Assembly (NCBI GenBank): GCA_021777285.1
Contig: JAJYDR010000059.1
Span: forward strand, 1 to 13,623
Direction: 5' to 3'
Source of the DNA: Actinomycetes bacterium
Lineage (GTDB): Bacteria; Actinomycetota; Acidimicrobiia; Acidimicrobiales; RAAP-2
DNA: 13,623 nt
The position numbers and the translations under genes are program-made. Below are positions 7,322-13,623 of this stretch, piece after piece; within the stretch, counting starts at the first letter, position 1, and the number at the start of each line of letters is the position of its first letter. Below the pieces are notes generated by a model. The model saw only the letters and a program-made list of their open reading frames with translations. It made no database searches and was not told the DNA's origin.

Positions 7322-8107
7322 GTGAGTACCTAGGCCGTCAATCGAGTCTCGACCACTCGAACGCCACCGAGCTTCGCGGATTCCGCGGCGCTCGTGGCGC
7401 GAAAGTTAGCCGTTCCGAGCATCCTTTGGGACGCGATGTGGGGCATGGTCCTCGCAGCGATCATGATGATCGTGATGGGCCTGTCCCACATGGGTTTCAC
7501 CAGCTTGATCAAAATCGGCATGCCCGCATTCGTCTTCACGATCACCCCGCCGGCGTCGGCGATGAACCAGTTGAGTGCCGCCGTCCAAAGCGGTCACATC
7601 AACACGGCCAGGGCCCAGGACTTCGGGACGATGCTGTTCCCCATGTACGTACCGATGGCCGAGATCCAGATGATGGGCTTGATCATGGCGGGTCACGCCA
7701 CCAACGCGGCGGTCACGTCGTTGATGAAGGGGATGACCCCGAGCGGGCGAGCGTTATGGCGGCGATGCCGCTCAACGCCGGGCACATGATTGTCGGACTC
7801 ATCATGCACTTCGCGTTCTCGATGTTCTTTGGCACGCTGTTCTACGCGGTCCTTAGCTCCGTCGCACGGGTCGCGCCGCGCGCTACGCACGCCAACGTTG
7901 TTCAGTGCCGCTGGGATGATCGGTGGCGCGGTGGTCTACCGGGTGATGCGCTTCGTCCTGTTGTCGTCGACCAATCCGCTCATGGGCTTCGTGCCACCGA
8001 TCGCATTCTTGGTGGCGCACCTGCTCGTCGGGCCGGTGGTCGGCACGGGCTTGGCCCTCGCCTACGACCGCCAATCGATCGGTGGCGACCTGCACGCGAC
8101 CCACTGA
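7322..8107 (+). pseudogene. Met/His-rich polytopic membrane protein, three lesions
   Basis: AGGGG (7313-7317) sits four bases before GTG 7322, but codon 4 is TAG (7331-7333). In the same frame coding resumes through GTG 7394 to about 7750, with membrane segments such as GMVLAAIMMIVMGLSH and MYVPMAEIQMMGLIMAGH. Near 7738-7757 the reading must slip to another frame to give MIVGLIMHFAFSMFFGTLFY and AVLSSVARV. Near 7870-7905 it returns to the original frame for FSAAGMIGGAVVYRVM and IAFLVAHLLVGPVVG, ending at TGA 8105-8107. Total length (786 bases) is a multiple of three, so the two shifts cancel. The reconstructed product has about 261 residues, five or six membrane helices and many intramembrane Met and His residues. 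I do not recognise the family. Sequencing error could explain the shifts, but not easily the early stop as well. Confidence 0.7.
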
Positions 8108-8191
8108 TCTGTACCGAAGTCTCGACTCGTCTGTCTCATTCACGGGTGGGTCGGGGCTATTCGTCATTACGGCGTCGTAGTGGCGGTGTCG

Positions 8192-8362
8192 TCAGCTCCG
8201 GTGACGGATGATGTCCATGATCTCGTGGAACGTCCACGCCAGGCGGCCCGCGGGGCCGGTGTCACAGCTCGGTACCCCAGGTGTCGCACCGGCCCCGGGC
8301 GCGCACGCGTTCGCGTCGTCGATCCTCGACGGTGGTTTCTTGGTGGCTCGGTGCGCTCGCAT
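8192..8362 (-). CDS. Small ORF, 56 residues, unknown function
   Basis: ATG 8362 is preceded by GAGG with a four-base spacer. The 56-residue product is basic at the N-terminus (MRAHRATKKPPSR), then has a small Gly/Pro/Ala-rich segment with Cys20 and Cys33 (NACAPGAGATPGVPSCDTG), and ends in an amphipathic helix (LAWTFHEIMDIIRHRS). Two cysteines plus three histidines could bind metal, and the mercury genes lie 320 bases away on one side, but neither point is strong. Codon usage is compatible with the neighbours. I do not recognise it; it could be a genuine small protein, the tail of a decayed gene, or chance. Confidence 0.35.
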   Translation of the reverse strand: MRAHRATKKPPSRIDDANACAPGAGATPGVPSCDTGPAGRLAWTFHEIMDIIRHRS

Positions 8363-8681
8363 GGGACCTCGGGTGAAAGGGTCGACCCGTGACTGGCCCG
8401 CGCAGTGGACGGAGTCGACGGCTCGAACTTACCTCGTGATCCCAGTCGCGCGACCGACCGACCGAGGTTAGTGCGACCCTCGACTCCGTACGTGGTGAAC
8501 GCCGCTACCAGCCCGTCTATTCCGTGTCGGGTGGTCGTGGAATAGTCCGCGCGGCGGCGGGTTCCCAATCCGTGAGACCGACGAACTCCCCATCACCGTC
8601 TACTGGCTTCTCGGCTGCTGATCCGGTGAACGACTTCCTCGCGCGCTGCGCGTCGCCGGCGTGAAGCCAGATGGGACGTAG
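8363..8681. other. Gap without a supported gene
   Basis: No credible gene is visible in these 319 bases. On the minus strand a frame stays open from just after the merR stop to TAG at 8517-8519 (about 54 codons), containing segments such as GEFVGLTDWEPAAAR, but it has no start codon. It may be a remnant, and it adds to the impression of decay between the toxin-antitoxin pair and merR. Confidence 0.4.
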
Positions 8682-9110
8682 TTACCGCGCGCCACCACCA
8701 ACCGAATCTTCCGAAGGGGGGGTGATGATGTGACAGACCCCCGATGGCGAGCAGTCGCTCGGGTCTAGCGCACGCGCGTGCTCGACGAGGGTCTCAATGA
8801 TGTCGCGCGCCCGGACGAGGTCGAGGATCTGCTGGTCGATCGCTTTGCCGCGGTGCCGTAGCACCTCGAGCACGTGTGCGCACGGCGACTCGCCTCGGTC
8901 TCGGAAGGCGACGATGCCGCGTATCTCGCCCAGACTGAGCCCGGAGGCCTGACTTGCACGAATGAAACGCAATCGATCGGCGACCTCGGGGTCGTAGTCC
9001 CGGTAGCCCGATGGCGAGCGGCGCGGCTCGTCGAGCAGGCCAATCGACTCGTAGTAACGGATGGTCTTGACCGTGAGCCCGGTCGTCGTGGCGAGAGCCC
9101 CGATCTGCAT
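8682..9110 (-). CDS. merR: MerR-family metal-responsive regulator, divergent from merA
   Basis: From ATG 9110 the protein has 142 residues; a TTG at 9119 is also in frame, but MerR-type proteins normally begin at MQIG as here, and the GGGGAG upstream fits neither start ideally. Residues 1-70 are the winged helix-turn-helix (MQIGALATTTGLTVKTIRYY, then GLLDEPRRSPSGYRDY), followed by the dimer helix and a metal loop. Cys77 corresponds to the MerR Cys82/ZntR Cys79 position, and Cys120 and Cys126 (DCSPSGVCH) form the loop pair; Cys77 is absent in Cu(I) sensors such as CueR, so a divalent ion is expected. Divergence from merA and the 20-base-spacer promoter between them point to Hg(II). The Cys120-Cys126 spacing (five between) is shorter than in Tn501 MerR (eight), so ion specificity is inferred mainly from context. 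Confidence 0.9.
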   Translation of the reverse strand: MQIGALATTTGLTVKTIRYYESIGLLDEPRRSPSGYRDYDPEVADRLRFIRASQASGLSLGEIRGIVAFRDRGESPCAHVLEVLRHRGKAIDQQILDLVRARDIIETLVEHARALDPSDCSPSGVCHIITPPSEDSVGGGAR

Positions 9111-9121
9111 AGTGTTCAAAA

Positions 9122-9145
9122 CTCCCCTTGACTCTCCCCTTGACT
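9122..9145 (+). repeat. Perfect 12-bp tandem duplication in the mer promoter
   Basis: CTCCCCTTGACT occurs twice back to back, at 9122-9133 and 9134-9145. Each copy carries a TTGACT -35 hexamer, and 20 bases beyond each is a TAG-starting hexamer (9154 and 9166), so the promoter core appears duplicated in 12-base register. Confidence 0.9.
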
Positions 9146-9159
9146 GGAGGGTTTAGCGT
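9128..9159 (+). promoter_or_regulatory. MerR-type promoter/operator for merA
   Basis: TTGACT (9128-9133) and TAGCGT (9154-9159) are separated by 20 bases, the over-long spacer that is the mark of promoters activated by MerR-type DNA distortion. The spacer contains an imperfect dyad, CTCC (9134-9137) with GGAG (9146-9149), where the regulator would bind. Flanking TTGAC (9128-9132) and GTCAA (9158-9162) add symmetry. Divergent merR starts at 9110, so the same site may repress merR. Confidence 0.75.
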
Positions 9160-9236
9160 CAACTGTAGGCGTTTGGCGAGTGCAGAACATCACCGAAACA
9201 CGGGATCCACCCGTATCTGCCAAGAGGAGATCGACT

Positions 9237-10643
9237 ATGACCAATGAAGCGCGCTACGACCTCGCGATTCTCGGCTCGGGCAGTGCAGCCTTCGCGACGG
9301 CCATCGAGTCGCGCCGGCGCGGCGCGTCGGTCGCCATGATCGAGCACGGCGTCGTCGGCGGTACCTGCGTGAACGTCGGCTGTGTGCCCTCCAAGGCCCT
9401 GCTCGCGGCGGCCGCGGTGCGCCACGAGTCACTGGCCCAGCGATTCCCGGGCGTGGTGACCGCAGCCGCACCGGTCGACATGGCGGCCCTCGTCGCGGGC
9501 AAGGACGAGCTGGTGGAGGCGCTTCGCACCGAGAAGTACCGTAAGCTCGCCGACGTCTACGGGTTCACGATCCGCACCGGGCACGCCCGGTTCGTCGAAG
9601 GTCCGGCACTCGAGGTGAACGGCGAACGCCTCGACGCGGCGAACTTCGTGATCGCGACGGGCGCCATTCCGTGGATCCCACCGATCGAGGGACTCGCCGA
9701 CATCGCGTACCTCACCTCGACCTCAGCCATGGCGCTCGAGACCGTGCCCACCTCGGTGCTCGTCATCGGGGCAAACGCCGTTGGTCTCGAGCAGGGACAG
9801 CTGCTCGCGCGCCTCGGCGCGAAGGTGACCATCATCGAGACGCTCGGCCGCATCGTTCCCTTCGAGGAGCCAGCGATCGCCGAGGTCCTCACCGAGGTCC
9901 TCACCGAGGAGGGTATAAGCGTGCGCACCAACACCACCGCTAAGCGCGTGGAGCGACGCGGCGACGGGGTGCTCGTCACCCTCGTGACGCCTTCGGGGGT
10001 CGAGCGGCTCGAGGTGGCGGCCGTGCTGGTGGCGACGGGGCGCCGTCCGGCGAGCGCGGACCTCGGACTCGCAACGGTTGGGGTCGACGTCGGCGCCCGC
10101 GGCGAGGTGGTCGTAGATGACGAGCTGCGCACGTCCAACCCACGGATCTTCGCCGCGGGGGACATCACGGGACACGCGCAGTTCGTCTACGTCGCGGGCA
10201 AGCACGGCGCCGTCGTGGCCGCCAACGCGCTCGCATCCGAGCACCATACGGTGGACTACACCACGATGCCTCGGGTCACCTTCACCTCCCCGGCCATCGC
10301 CTCGGTCGGGCTCACCGAGCGGGCGGCGAAGGAGCGGGGTCTGGACTACGAGGTGCGTTCGCTGCCCCTCGCCTACGTGCCGCGCGCCATCGTCAATCGC
10401 GACGTGCGCGGACTGGTGACGATCGTGGCCGAACGCGGATCCGGTCGGGTGCTGGGAGTCCACGTGCTCGCCGACCAGGCGGGCGAGGTGATCGCGGGTG
10501 CGGTCTACGCGATGCAGGGCGGTCTCACGGTCACCGAGCTCGCCGAGGCGTGGACGCCGTACCTGACGATGACCGAGGCGCTCAAGCTCGCGGCCCAGTC
10601 ATTCTCACGCGACGTGGCGACGCTCTCGTGCTGTGCCAGCTGA
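9237..10643 (+). CDS. merA: Mercuric reductase
   Basis: The 468-residue flavoprotein reduces Hg(II) to volatile Hg(0) with NADPH in the cytoplasm. ATG 9237 is chosen because AAGAGGAG lies seven bases upstream. The FAD-binding GSGSAAFA (13-20), the redox disulfide motif GGTCVNVGCVPSK (41-53, Cys44 and Cys49), the NAD(P)-binding VLVIGANAVGLE segment, IFAAGDITG, and the C-terminal pair LSCCAS (Cys465, Cys466) all match MerA; the C-terminal Cys pair separates it from lipoamide dehydrogenase and glutathione reductase. There is no N-terminal heavy-metal-associated (NmerA) domain, which is common in shorter actinobacterial forms. The gene is divergent from merR. No merT, merP or merB is in the window, so Hg(II) uptake and organomercurial cleavage genes, if any, are elsewhere. 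Confidence 0.97.
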   Translation: MTNEARYDLAILGSGSAAFATAIESRRRGASVAMIEHGVVGGTCVNVGCVPSKALLAAAAVRHESLAQRFPGVVTAAAPVDMAALVAGKDELVEALRTEKYRKLADVYGFTIRTGHARFVEGPALEVNGERLDAANFVIATGAIPWIPPIEGLADIAYLTSTSAMALETVPTSVLVIGANAVGLEQGQLLARLGAKVTIIETLGRIVPFEEPAIAEVLTEVLTEEGISVRTNTTAKRVERRGDGVLVTLVTPSGVERLEVAAVLVATGRRPASADLGLATVGVDVGARGEVVVDDELRTSNPRIFAAGDITGHAQFVYVAGKHGAVVAANALASEHHTVDYTTMPRVTFTSPAIASVGLTERAAKERGLDYEVRSLPLAYVPRAIVNRDVRGLVTIVAERGSGRVLGVHVLADQAGEVIAGAVYAMQGGLTVTELAEAWTPYLTMTEALKLAAQSFSRDVATLSCCAS

Positions 10644-10672
10644 ACGAGACCGGTAGGCCCGACGGGTTCTTA

Positions 10673-10697
10673 ATTGTTCTGCTCATTACTAGACAAT
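10673..10697. promoter_or_regulatory. Operator half of a shared regulon, upstream of the regulator gene
   Basis: ATTGTTCTG (10673-10681), an 8-base centre, then TAGACAAT (10690-10697) is a near copy of the perfect dyad at 12841-12866; the right arm lacks one A. A -10-like TAGGAT follows at 10703-10708, 24 bases before the regulator's ATG. This predicts autoregulation by the product of the next gene. Confidence 0.7.
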
Positions 10698-10731
10698 CAA
10701 GGTAGGATGGCGCGAGAGTCTGCGAGCAGCC

Positions 10732-11397
10732 ATGGACACACCCGACATTCAACGTGAGGCGCGAGCCTTGGGCGACCCGACCCGGTACCGCCTGTTCCGC
10801 TACATCGTCGAGGCGGACCACCCGGTCGGCGTGGCCGAGCTGACCGACTTCATCTCCCTCAACCACAACGCCGTTCGCCAGCACCTCGCGATCTTGAAGG
10901 AGGCGTCACTCGTCGTCGAGCAGGTCGAGACTCGCTCGCGGCCCGGGCGTCCGGCGCTGCTCTACGAGCTGCACCCCGAGGCGGCCGGCACGTGGGGGAC
11001 CAACGGCGCCTACGCCTGGCTCGCCGGCCTACTCGCCGAGGCGATGAAGGACGGCCTCAGCGTCCACGACGTCGGGTACCGCGACGGACAGCGCCGCGCG
11101 CGGGCCTACGAGGGCCTCGACGGTGACGCGGCGATGGAACGCGAACTGCTGCGCAGCGGCTTTCGCCCGGTGCGTCGCGAGGCCGGCGCGAAGACCGAGT
11201 ACGTCCTCGAACGCTGCCCCTTCGCCGACGTCGCCGTCACCAATCCCACCGAGATCTGTCAGTTGCACCTCGGACTCGCCGAGGGTCTGGCCGACTCCAT
11301 TGGCGAGTTGTCGGTCGACCGTCTGGTGCGCAAGAACCCCCGCCACGCCGGGTGTCGGCTCGTCGTCTCACACGGCCTCGACGAGTCGCCGCGCTGA
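10732..11397 (+). CDS. SufR-like winged-helix regulator with Cys-rich C-terminus
   Basis: The 221-residue protein has an ArsR/SufR-type winged helix at about 5-82: LGDPTRYRLFRYI (13-25), recognition helix LNHNAVRQHLAILKEASLV (43-61) and wing GRPALLYEL (72-80). The C-terminal domain carries RCPFADVAVTNPTEICQLH (161-179) and a last Cys at 208, so Cys162, Cys176 and Cys208 plus His179 could ligate an iron-sulfur cluster, as three cysteines do in SufR (which binds a 4Fe-4S cluster and represses suf genes). It thus likely reads Fe-S status, oxygen/redox or nitric oxide. A copy of the shared dyad lies upstream of its own gene and another in the 12805-12897 divergent promoter, so it probably controls both. 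Its stop abuts the convergent membrane gene's stop, with no base between. No suf operon is in the window, so I leave the symbol blank. Confidence 0.85.
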   Translation: MDTPDIQREARALGDPTRYRLFRYIVEADHPVGVAELTDFISLNHNAVRQHLAILKEASLVVEQVETRSRPGRPALLYELHPEAAGTWGTNGAYAWLAGLLAEAMKDGLSVHDVGYRDGQRRARAYEGLDGDAAMERELLRSGFRPVRREAGAKTEYVLERCPFADVAVTNPTEICQLHLGLAEGLADSIGELSVDRLVRKNPRHAGCRLVVSHGLDESPR

Positions 11398-12804
11398 TCA
11401 GACCGACGGCGTCGCGCGCGTAGCGCGTTCGCGCAGCGTCGTGGGAATGGTAATCGGCGACGGGGACTGGTCGCTCGGTCCCGGTCCGGCGAGCAGCAGC
11501 CGGGTCGGCCGCCAGGCGAGGTTGCACGCGCTCGTGAGCGCGGTGGCGACGAGCAAGACGCCGCCGAGTGCGATGGCGAGTCGGTCCCCGAAGATGAAGC
11601 CGAGCGCGAGGGCCGCGACACTCGCGTTCACGAAGACGTAGTCGACCGTCGCCCAGCGGTGATTGAAGAGGTCGGCGAACATGAGCTGGGTGCCGTCCGT
11701 TTTCTTCGCGATCCCGCGCCCGCGCAACGCCGCCCACGCGATGAACGGGACGATCTTGTGGGCGTGGCCGACGAGGGCCACGAGCAGCCACCCCGCGAGC
11801 GCGACGACCGTGGCCGCGGTCCAGGCGACGCCGCGGTGTTGGCCGAGGTGGACGAGGACCGCACTGGTCACTCCAAGGCCCGTCGCGACGACGAGCCAGA
11901 TCGCGGAACTGACGACGAAGACGACGTGCAGGTCGACGGGGCGCCGCCGGTGGTGAATGTAAGTCGCGAGCGACCAGAGGTGGGCCCCGAGGCCCGTCGC
12001 GACCACCGCCGCACCGGCGATGGCGAGGCCGTAGACGCCAAAGAGCAGTCCCGGCGAGAGCAGGGCGACCCCGGCGAAGACCGACCAGATCGCGATCCAC
12101 CCACTGCGATGGCGGCCCGGGACGTGCGAGAGCATGAACATCGGCCAGAGCTTCTCTGAGACACTGAGGTAAGTGAGTCCGAGCCAGGCGAGCAGGCCCA
12201 CGCACGCGTGGGCGAGCACGACGTGGCCGTTGAGTACGAACCATGCGCCACGACGGTCGATGACGTAGACGACTCCGTAGGAGGCGGTCACGACGAAGCC
12301 GATCACCGCGAGACGCAGTCCGACCGTGGGCGCGCCTTTGCCTCGTGCACGAAGCGGCGCGGTCACGTTCACCACGAGCAGGACGACTGCCAGGGCGGCG
12401 AAGGCACCGCCGAGCTCGACGACGACCTCGTGGCGCGACATGAACCCGATCGGCAACAGCCACGAGCCGGCGAGCCAGGCGAGGAACGTGGCGCGCGAGA
12501 GTCGCACGGAACGCAGCGGCCGCTGGGTGATGACGGGGGTGAACTGGTGGATGGCGCCGAGCACGCCCATCGAGAGCGTGGCGAGCATCGCGAAGTGGGC
12601 CGCTCCGACGACGACGTCGTCGGTGGGGTCGATCGTCGCGGCCGAACGGGCGAGCACGACCGCGACGCCGCAGGCCACGAGGCCCGCGGCCGCGGCCGCG
12701 AGGAAGCTGAGCGGCACCGACGGCGGTGGCACCCCGGCGGGGATGCCGGCCGGCCGTCCCGTCCATCCGCCCTTCGGCTCCGCTGACGTCTGCGGTGTGC
12801 TCAC
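11398..12804 (-). CDS. 12-helix His-rich membrane protein, haem-copper oxidase/NnrS-like
   Basis: The start GTG 12804 follows GGAGGAG. The 468-residue product has a Pro-rich N-terminal tail of about 30 residues, about twelve hydrophobic segments between 32 and 430, and a polar tail. Many histidines lie in or next to helices: AHFAM (His70), GAIHQFTP (His86), NGHVVLAHA (His194, His199), MLSHVPGRH (227, 232), GAHLW (275), YIHHRR (284-285), DLHVVF (293) and VGHAHKIVPF (347, 349). This resembles haem-copper oxidase subunit I-type and NnrS-type membrane proteins that bind haem. The canonical COX1 Cu site motif H-P-E-V-Y is absent, so it is not a standard oxidase. Divergence from the DUF2249 and DUF59 genes over a shared operator suggests a role in nitric oxide or redox stress. 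Function is inferred and the family call is tentative. Confidence 0.7.
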   Translation of the reverse strand: MSTPQTSAEPKGGWTGRPAGIPAGVPPPSVPLSFLAAAAAGLVACGVAVVLARSAATIDPTDDVVVGAAHFAMLATLSMGVLGAIHQFTPVITQRPLRSVRLSRATFLAWLAGSWLLPIGFMSRHEVVVELGGAFAALAVVLLVVNVTAPLRARGKGAPTVGLRLAVIGFVVTASYGVVYVIDRRGAWFVLNGHVVLAHACVGLLAWLGLTYLSVSEKLWPMFMLSHVPGRHRSGWIAIWSVFAGVALLSPGLLFGVYGLAIAGAAVVATGLGAHLWSLATYIHHRRRPVDLHVVFVVSSAIWLVVATGLGVTSAVLVHLGQHRGVAWTAATVVALAGWLLVALVGHAHKIVPFIAWAALRGRGIAKKTDGTQLMFADLFNHRWATVDYVFVNASVAALALGFIFGDRLAIALGGVLLVATALTSACNLAWRPTRLLLAGPGPSDQSPSPITIPTTLRERATRATPSV

Positions 12805-12840
12805 GATCTCCTCCGACTGATTCAGCGGCGCGATGCTGCT

Positions 12841-12866
12841 ATTGTTCTAGTCAAGCATAGAACAAT
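12841..12866. promoter_or_regulatory. Perfect inverted-repeat operator between divergent genes
   Basis: ATTGTTCTA (12841-12849), GTCAAGCA, TAGAACAAT (12858-12866): 9-base arms match exactly. On each strand the TTGTTC within the arm can serve as a -35 box with a TA-starting -10 about 18 bases on (12866-12871 on the plus strand), so one bound dimer would cover both divergent promoters (12804 minus and 12898 plus). The near copy at 10673-10697 precedes the regulator gene. Confidence 0.85.
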
Positions 12867-12897
12867 ACGTGGCTCCACGGAGTCCGGGAGGTGAGTC

Positions 12898-13119
12898 ATG
12901 GCAACACTTGACGTTCGTCCAATCATCGCGGCGGGCGATGAGCCCTTCGAGCAGATCATGTCGACCGTGGGGGCCCTCGGTCTCGACGAGGAGCTGGTCA
13001 TCATCGCCCCCTTCGAGCCCGTGCCCCTGGAGGGGGTCCTCGGCTCCCAGGGCTTCAGCTTTGACGCGGTCGAGATCGGGTCCGGCGATTGGCAGGTCAC
13101 CTTCTCGAGGAACCTATGA
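12898..13119 (+). CDS. DUF2249 domain protein
   Basis: The 73-residue protein begins at ATG 12898 behind GGGAGGTGA, a strong ribosome binding site. It has the small alpha/beta layout of DUF2249: TLDVRPIIAAGDEPFEQIM (3-21, a strand then helix), LVIIAPFEPVPLEGVL (33-48), GFSFDAVEIGSGDWQVTF (52-69). The double-psi-like fold is often a single domain beside redox or nitrogen-oxide genes. Its molecular function is unknown to me. The gene lies on an operon with the DUF59 gene, whose ATG overlaps this stop (ATGA), and downstream of the shared operator. Confidence 0.85.
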   Translation: MATLDVRPIIAAGDEPFEQIMSTVGALGLDEELVIIAPFEPVPLEGVLGSQGFSFDAVEIGSGDWQVTFSRNL

Positions 13120-13484
13120 GTACCGGCGAGCCCGCCGGCGCGTCGATCGCCAGTGACGCCGTCGACGACGCGTTGGGCTGGGTCTGGGAGGCGCTCGGTG
13201 GCGTCTATGACCCCGAGCTCGGTCTGGACGTGGTGTCCCTCGGCCTCGTCTATGACGTCACAGTCGAAGCCGACGTGGTCGTGGTCACCATGACGTTGAC
13301 CACTCCTGGCTGTCCCGCCTCGGAGAGCATCTCCTTCATGGCCCGAGAGGCGGTCCTCGCCGTCGACCCGCGCACGAGCGGCGACGTGGACGTGCGACTC
13401 GTGTGGGACCCGCCGTGGAACCCCGGGATGATGGATGACGAGGTCGCCGCCGCGCTGGGCTTTCACGTCCGGCGCGACCGGTAG
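13116..13484 (+). CDS. SufT/PaaD-like Fe-S assembly factor (DUF59/MIP18)
   Basis: The 122-residue protein starts at ATG 13116, overlapping the previous stop by the ATGA arrangement, so translation is coupled. The pattern of the family is clear: GGVYDPELGLDVVSLGLVYDV (28-48, with Asp-Pro-Glu), the LTTPGCPASESI loop with Cys66, and the C-terminal VWDPPWNPGMMDDE segment typical of PaaD/SufT-type proteins. Such proteins help mature or insert Fe-S clusters; the Cys66 position is the one thought to matter. A phenylacetate-oxygenase PaaD role is unlikely because no paa genes are near. Placed next to the DUF2249 gene and under the predicted Fe-S-sensing regulator, a role in repair or assembly of Fe-S clusters is the best inference. 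Confidence 0.9.
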   Translation: MSTGEPAGASIASDAVDDALGWVWEALGGVYDPELGLDVVSLGLVYDVTVEADVVVVTMTLTTPGCPASESISFMAREAVLAVDPRTSGDVDVRLVWDPPWNPGMMDDEVAAALGFHVRRDR

Positions 13485-13526
13485 ACATGGCAGTACGCTG
13501 CGCATAACCGAGTGGATGGTGGCGCG

Positions 13527-13623
13527 ATGGCCAGGGTGCAGTCGGTATCGATTGTGCGCGTGTACGGCGACCCCGGGCGGGTCGGCGAGGAGTATCGCGT
13601 GCTCGTGGACCGCCTGTGGCCGC
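13527..13623 (+). CDS. DUF488 family protein, N-terminus only
   Basis: Thirty-two codons are visible from ATG 13527 to the window edge. SIVRVYGDP followed by YRVLVDRLWP is the N-terminal signature of the DUF488 (YeaO-like) family, of unknown function. It starts 42 bases after the DUF59 stop and may belong to the same transcript. No clear Shine-Dalgarno site is visible; the C-terminal part is outside the window. Confidence 0.85.
   Translation, partial: MARVQSVSIVRVYGDPGRVGEEYRVLVDRLWP

Noticed and set aside
8517..8681. Open minus-strand frame directly after the merR stop
   Set aside because: No start codon and no recognised homology; kept only as a possible remnant in the gap note.
6592..8681. 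tRNA genes or CRISPR repeats in the gene-poor stretch
   Set aside because: No cloverleaf-compatible T-loop or regularly spaced repeats were seen by eye.
11237..12766. Long minus-strand Arg-rich frame overlapping the membrane gene
   Set aside because: It is an out-of-frame reading of the 468-residue membrane gene, typical of GC-rich DNA.
12822..13505. Minus-strand frame over the DUF2249 and DUF59 genes
   Set aside because: Antisense to two recognised genes with good ribosome binding sites and coupled translation; no motifs of its own.

Overview
The window is GC-rich with strong G/C third-position bias, GTG and TTG starts, sparse Shine-Dalgarno sites and some apparently leaderless promoters. 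Together with the protein families present, this points to an actinobacterium. An Acidimicrobiia-like lineage is a guess from general gene character, not something the sequence proves.

Layout. (1) 1-1665, minus strand: an HMG-CoA lyase gene followed after 30 bases by an acyl-CoA dehydrogenase cut by the window edge; together they suggest leucine or branched acyl-CoA breakdown. (2) 1795-4179, plus: a secreted GH25-like (lysozyme-fold) protein with five Ig-like repeats of 85-89 residues. Its stop codon overlaps that of a convergent, compact GH1 beta-glucosidase (4176-5357, minus). (3) 5424-5882, plus: a thioredoxin-fold protein whose resolving cysteine is replaced (Cys-Gly-Pro-Arg). (4) 5900-6486, plus: a type II toxin-antitoxin pair, a ribbon-helix-helix antitoxin overlapping a MazF/PemK toxin. 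(5) 6487-8681: a decayed accessory stretch. It holds a NrtS-like membrane gene with an internal stop, a larger Met/His-rich membrane gene with one early stop and two compensating frameshifts, and a 56-residue unknown ORF. (6) 8682-10643: a mercury-resistance pair, merR divergent from merA, with a MerR-type promoter carrying a perfect 12-bp tandem duplication. (7) 10732-13623: a SufR-like winged-helix regulator with a Cys-rich C-terminus, a convergent 12-helix haem-copper-oxidase/NnrS-like membrane protein, then (divergent from it) a DUF2249 protein, a SufT/PaaD-like DUF59 protein and the start of a DUF488 protein.

The most interesting part is region 7. A perfect inverted repeat, ATTGTTCTA-N8-TAGAACAAT, fills the divergent promoter region at 12841-12866, and a close copy (10673-10697) precedes the regulator gene. 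This predicts one small autoregulated regulon, probably sensing Fe-S cluster damage, nitric oxide or redox stress, that joins an uncharacterised His-rich membrane protein to Fe-S maintenance functions. The DNA dyads and protein motifs are seen directly; the signal and the biochemical job are inference.
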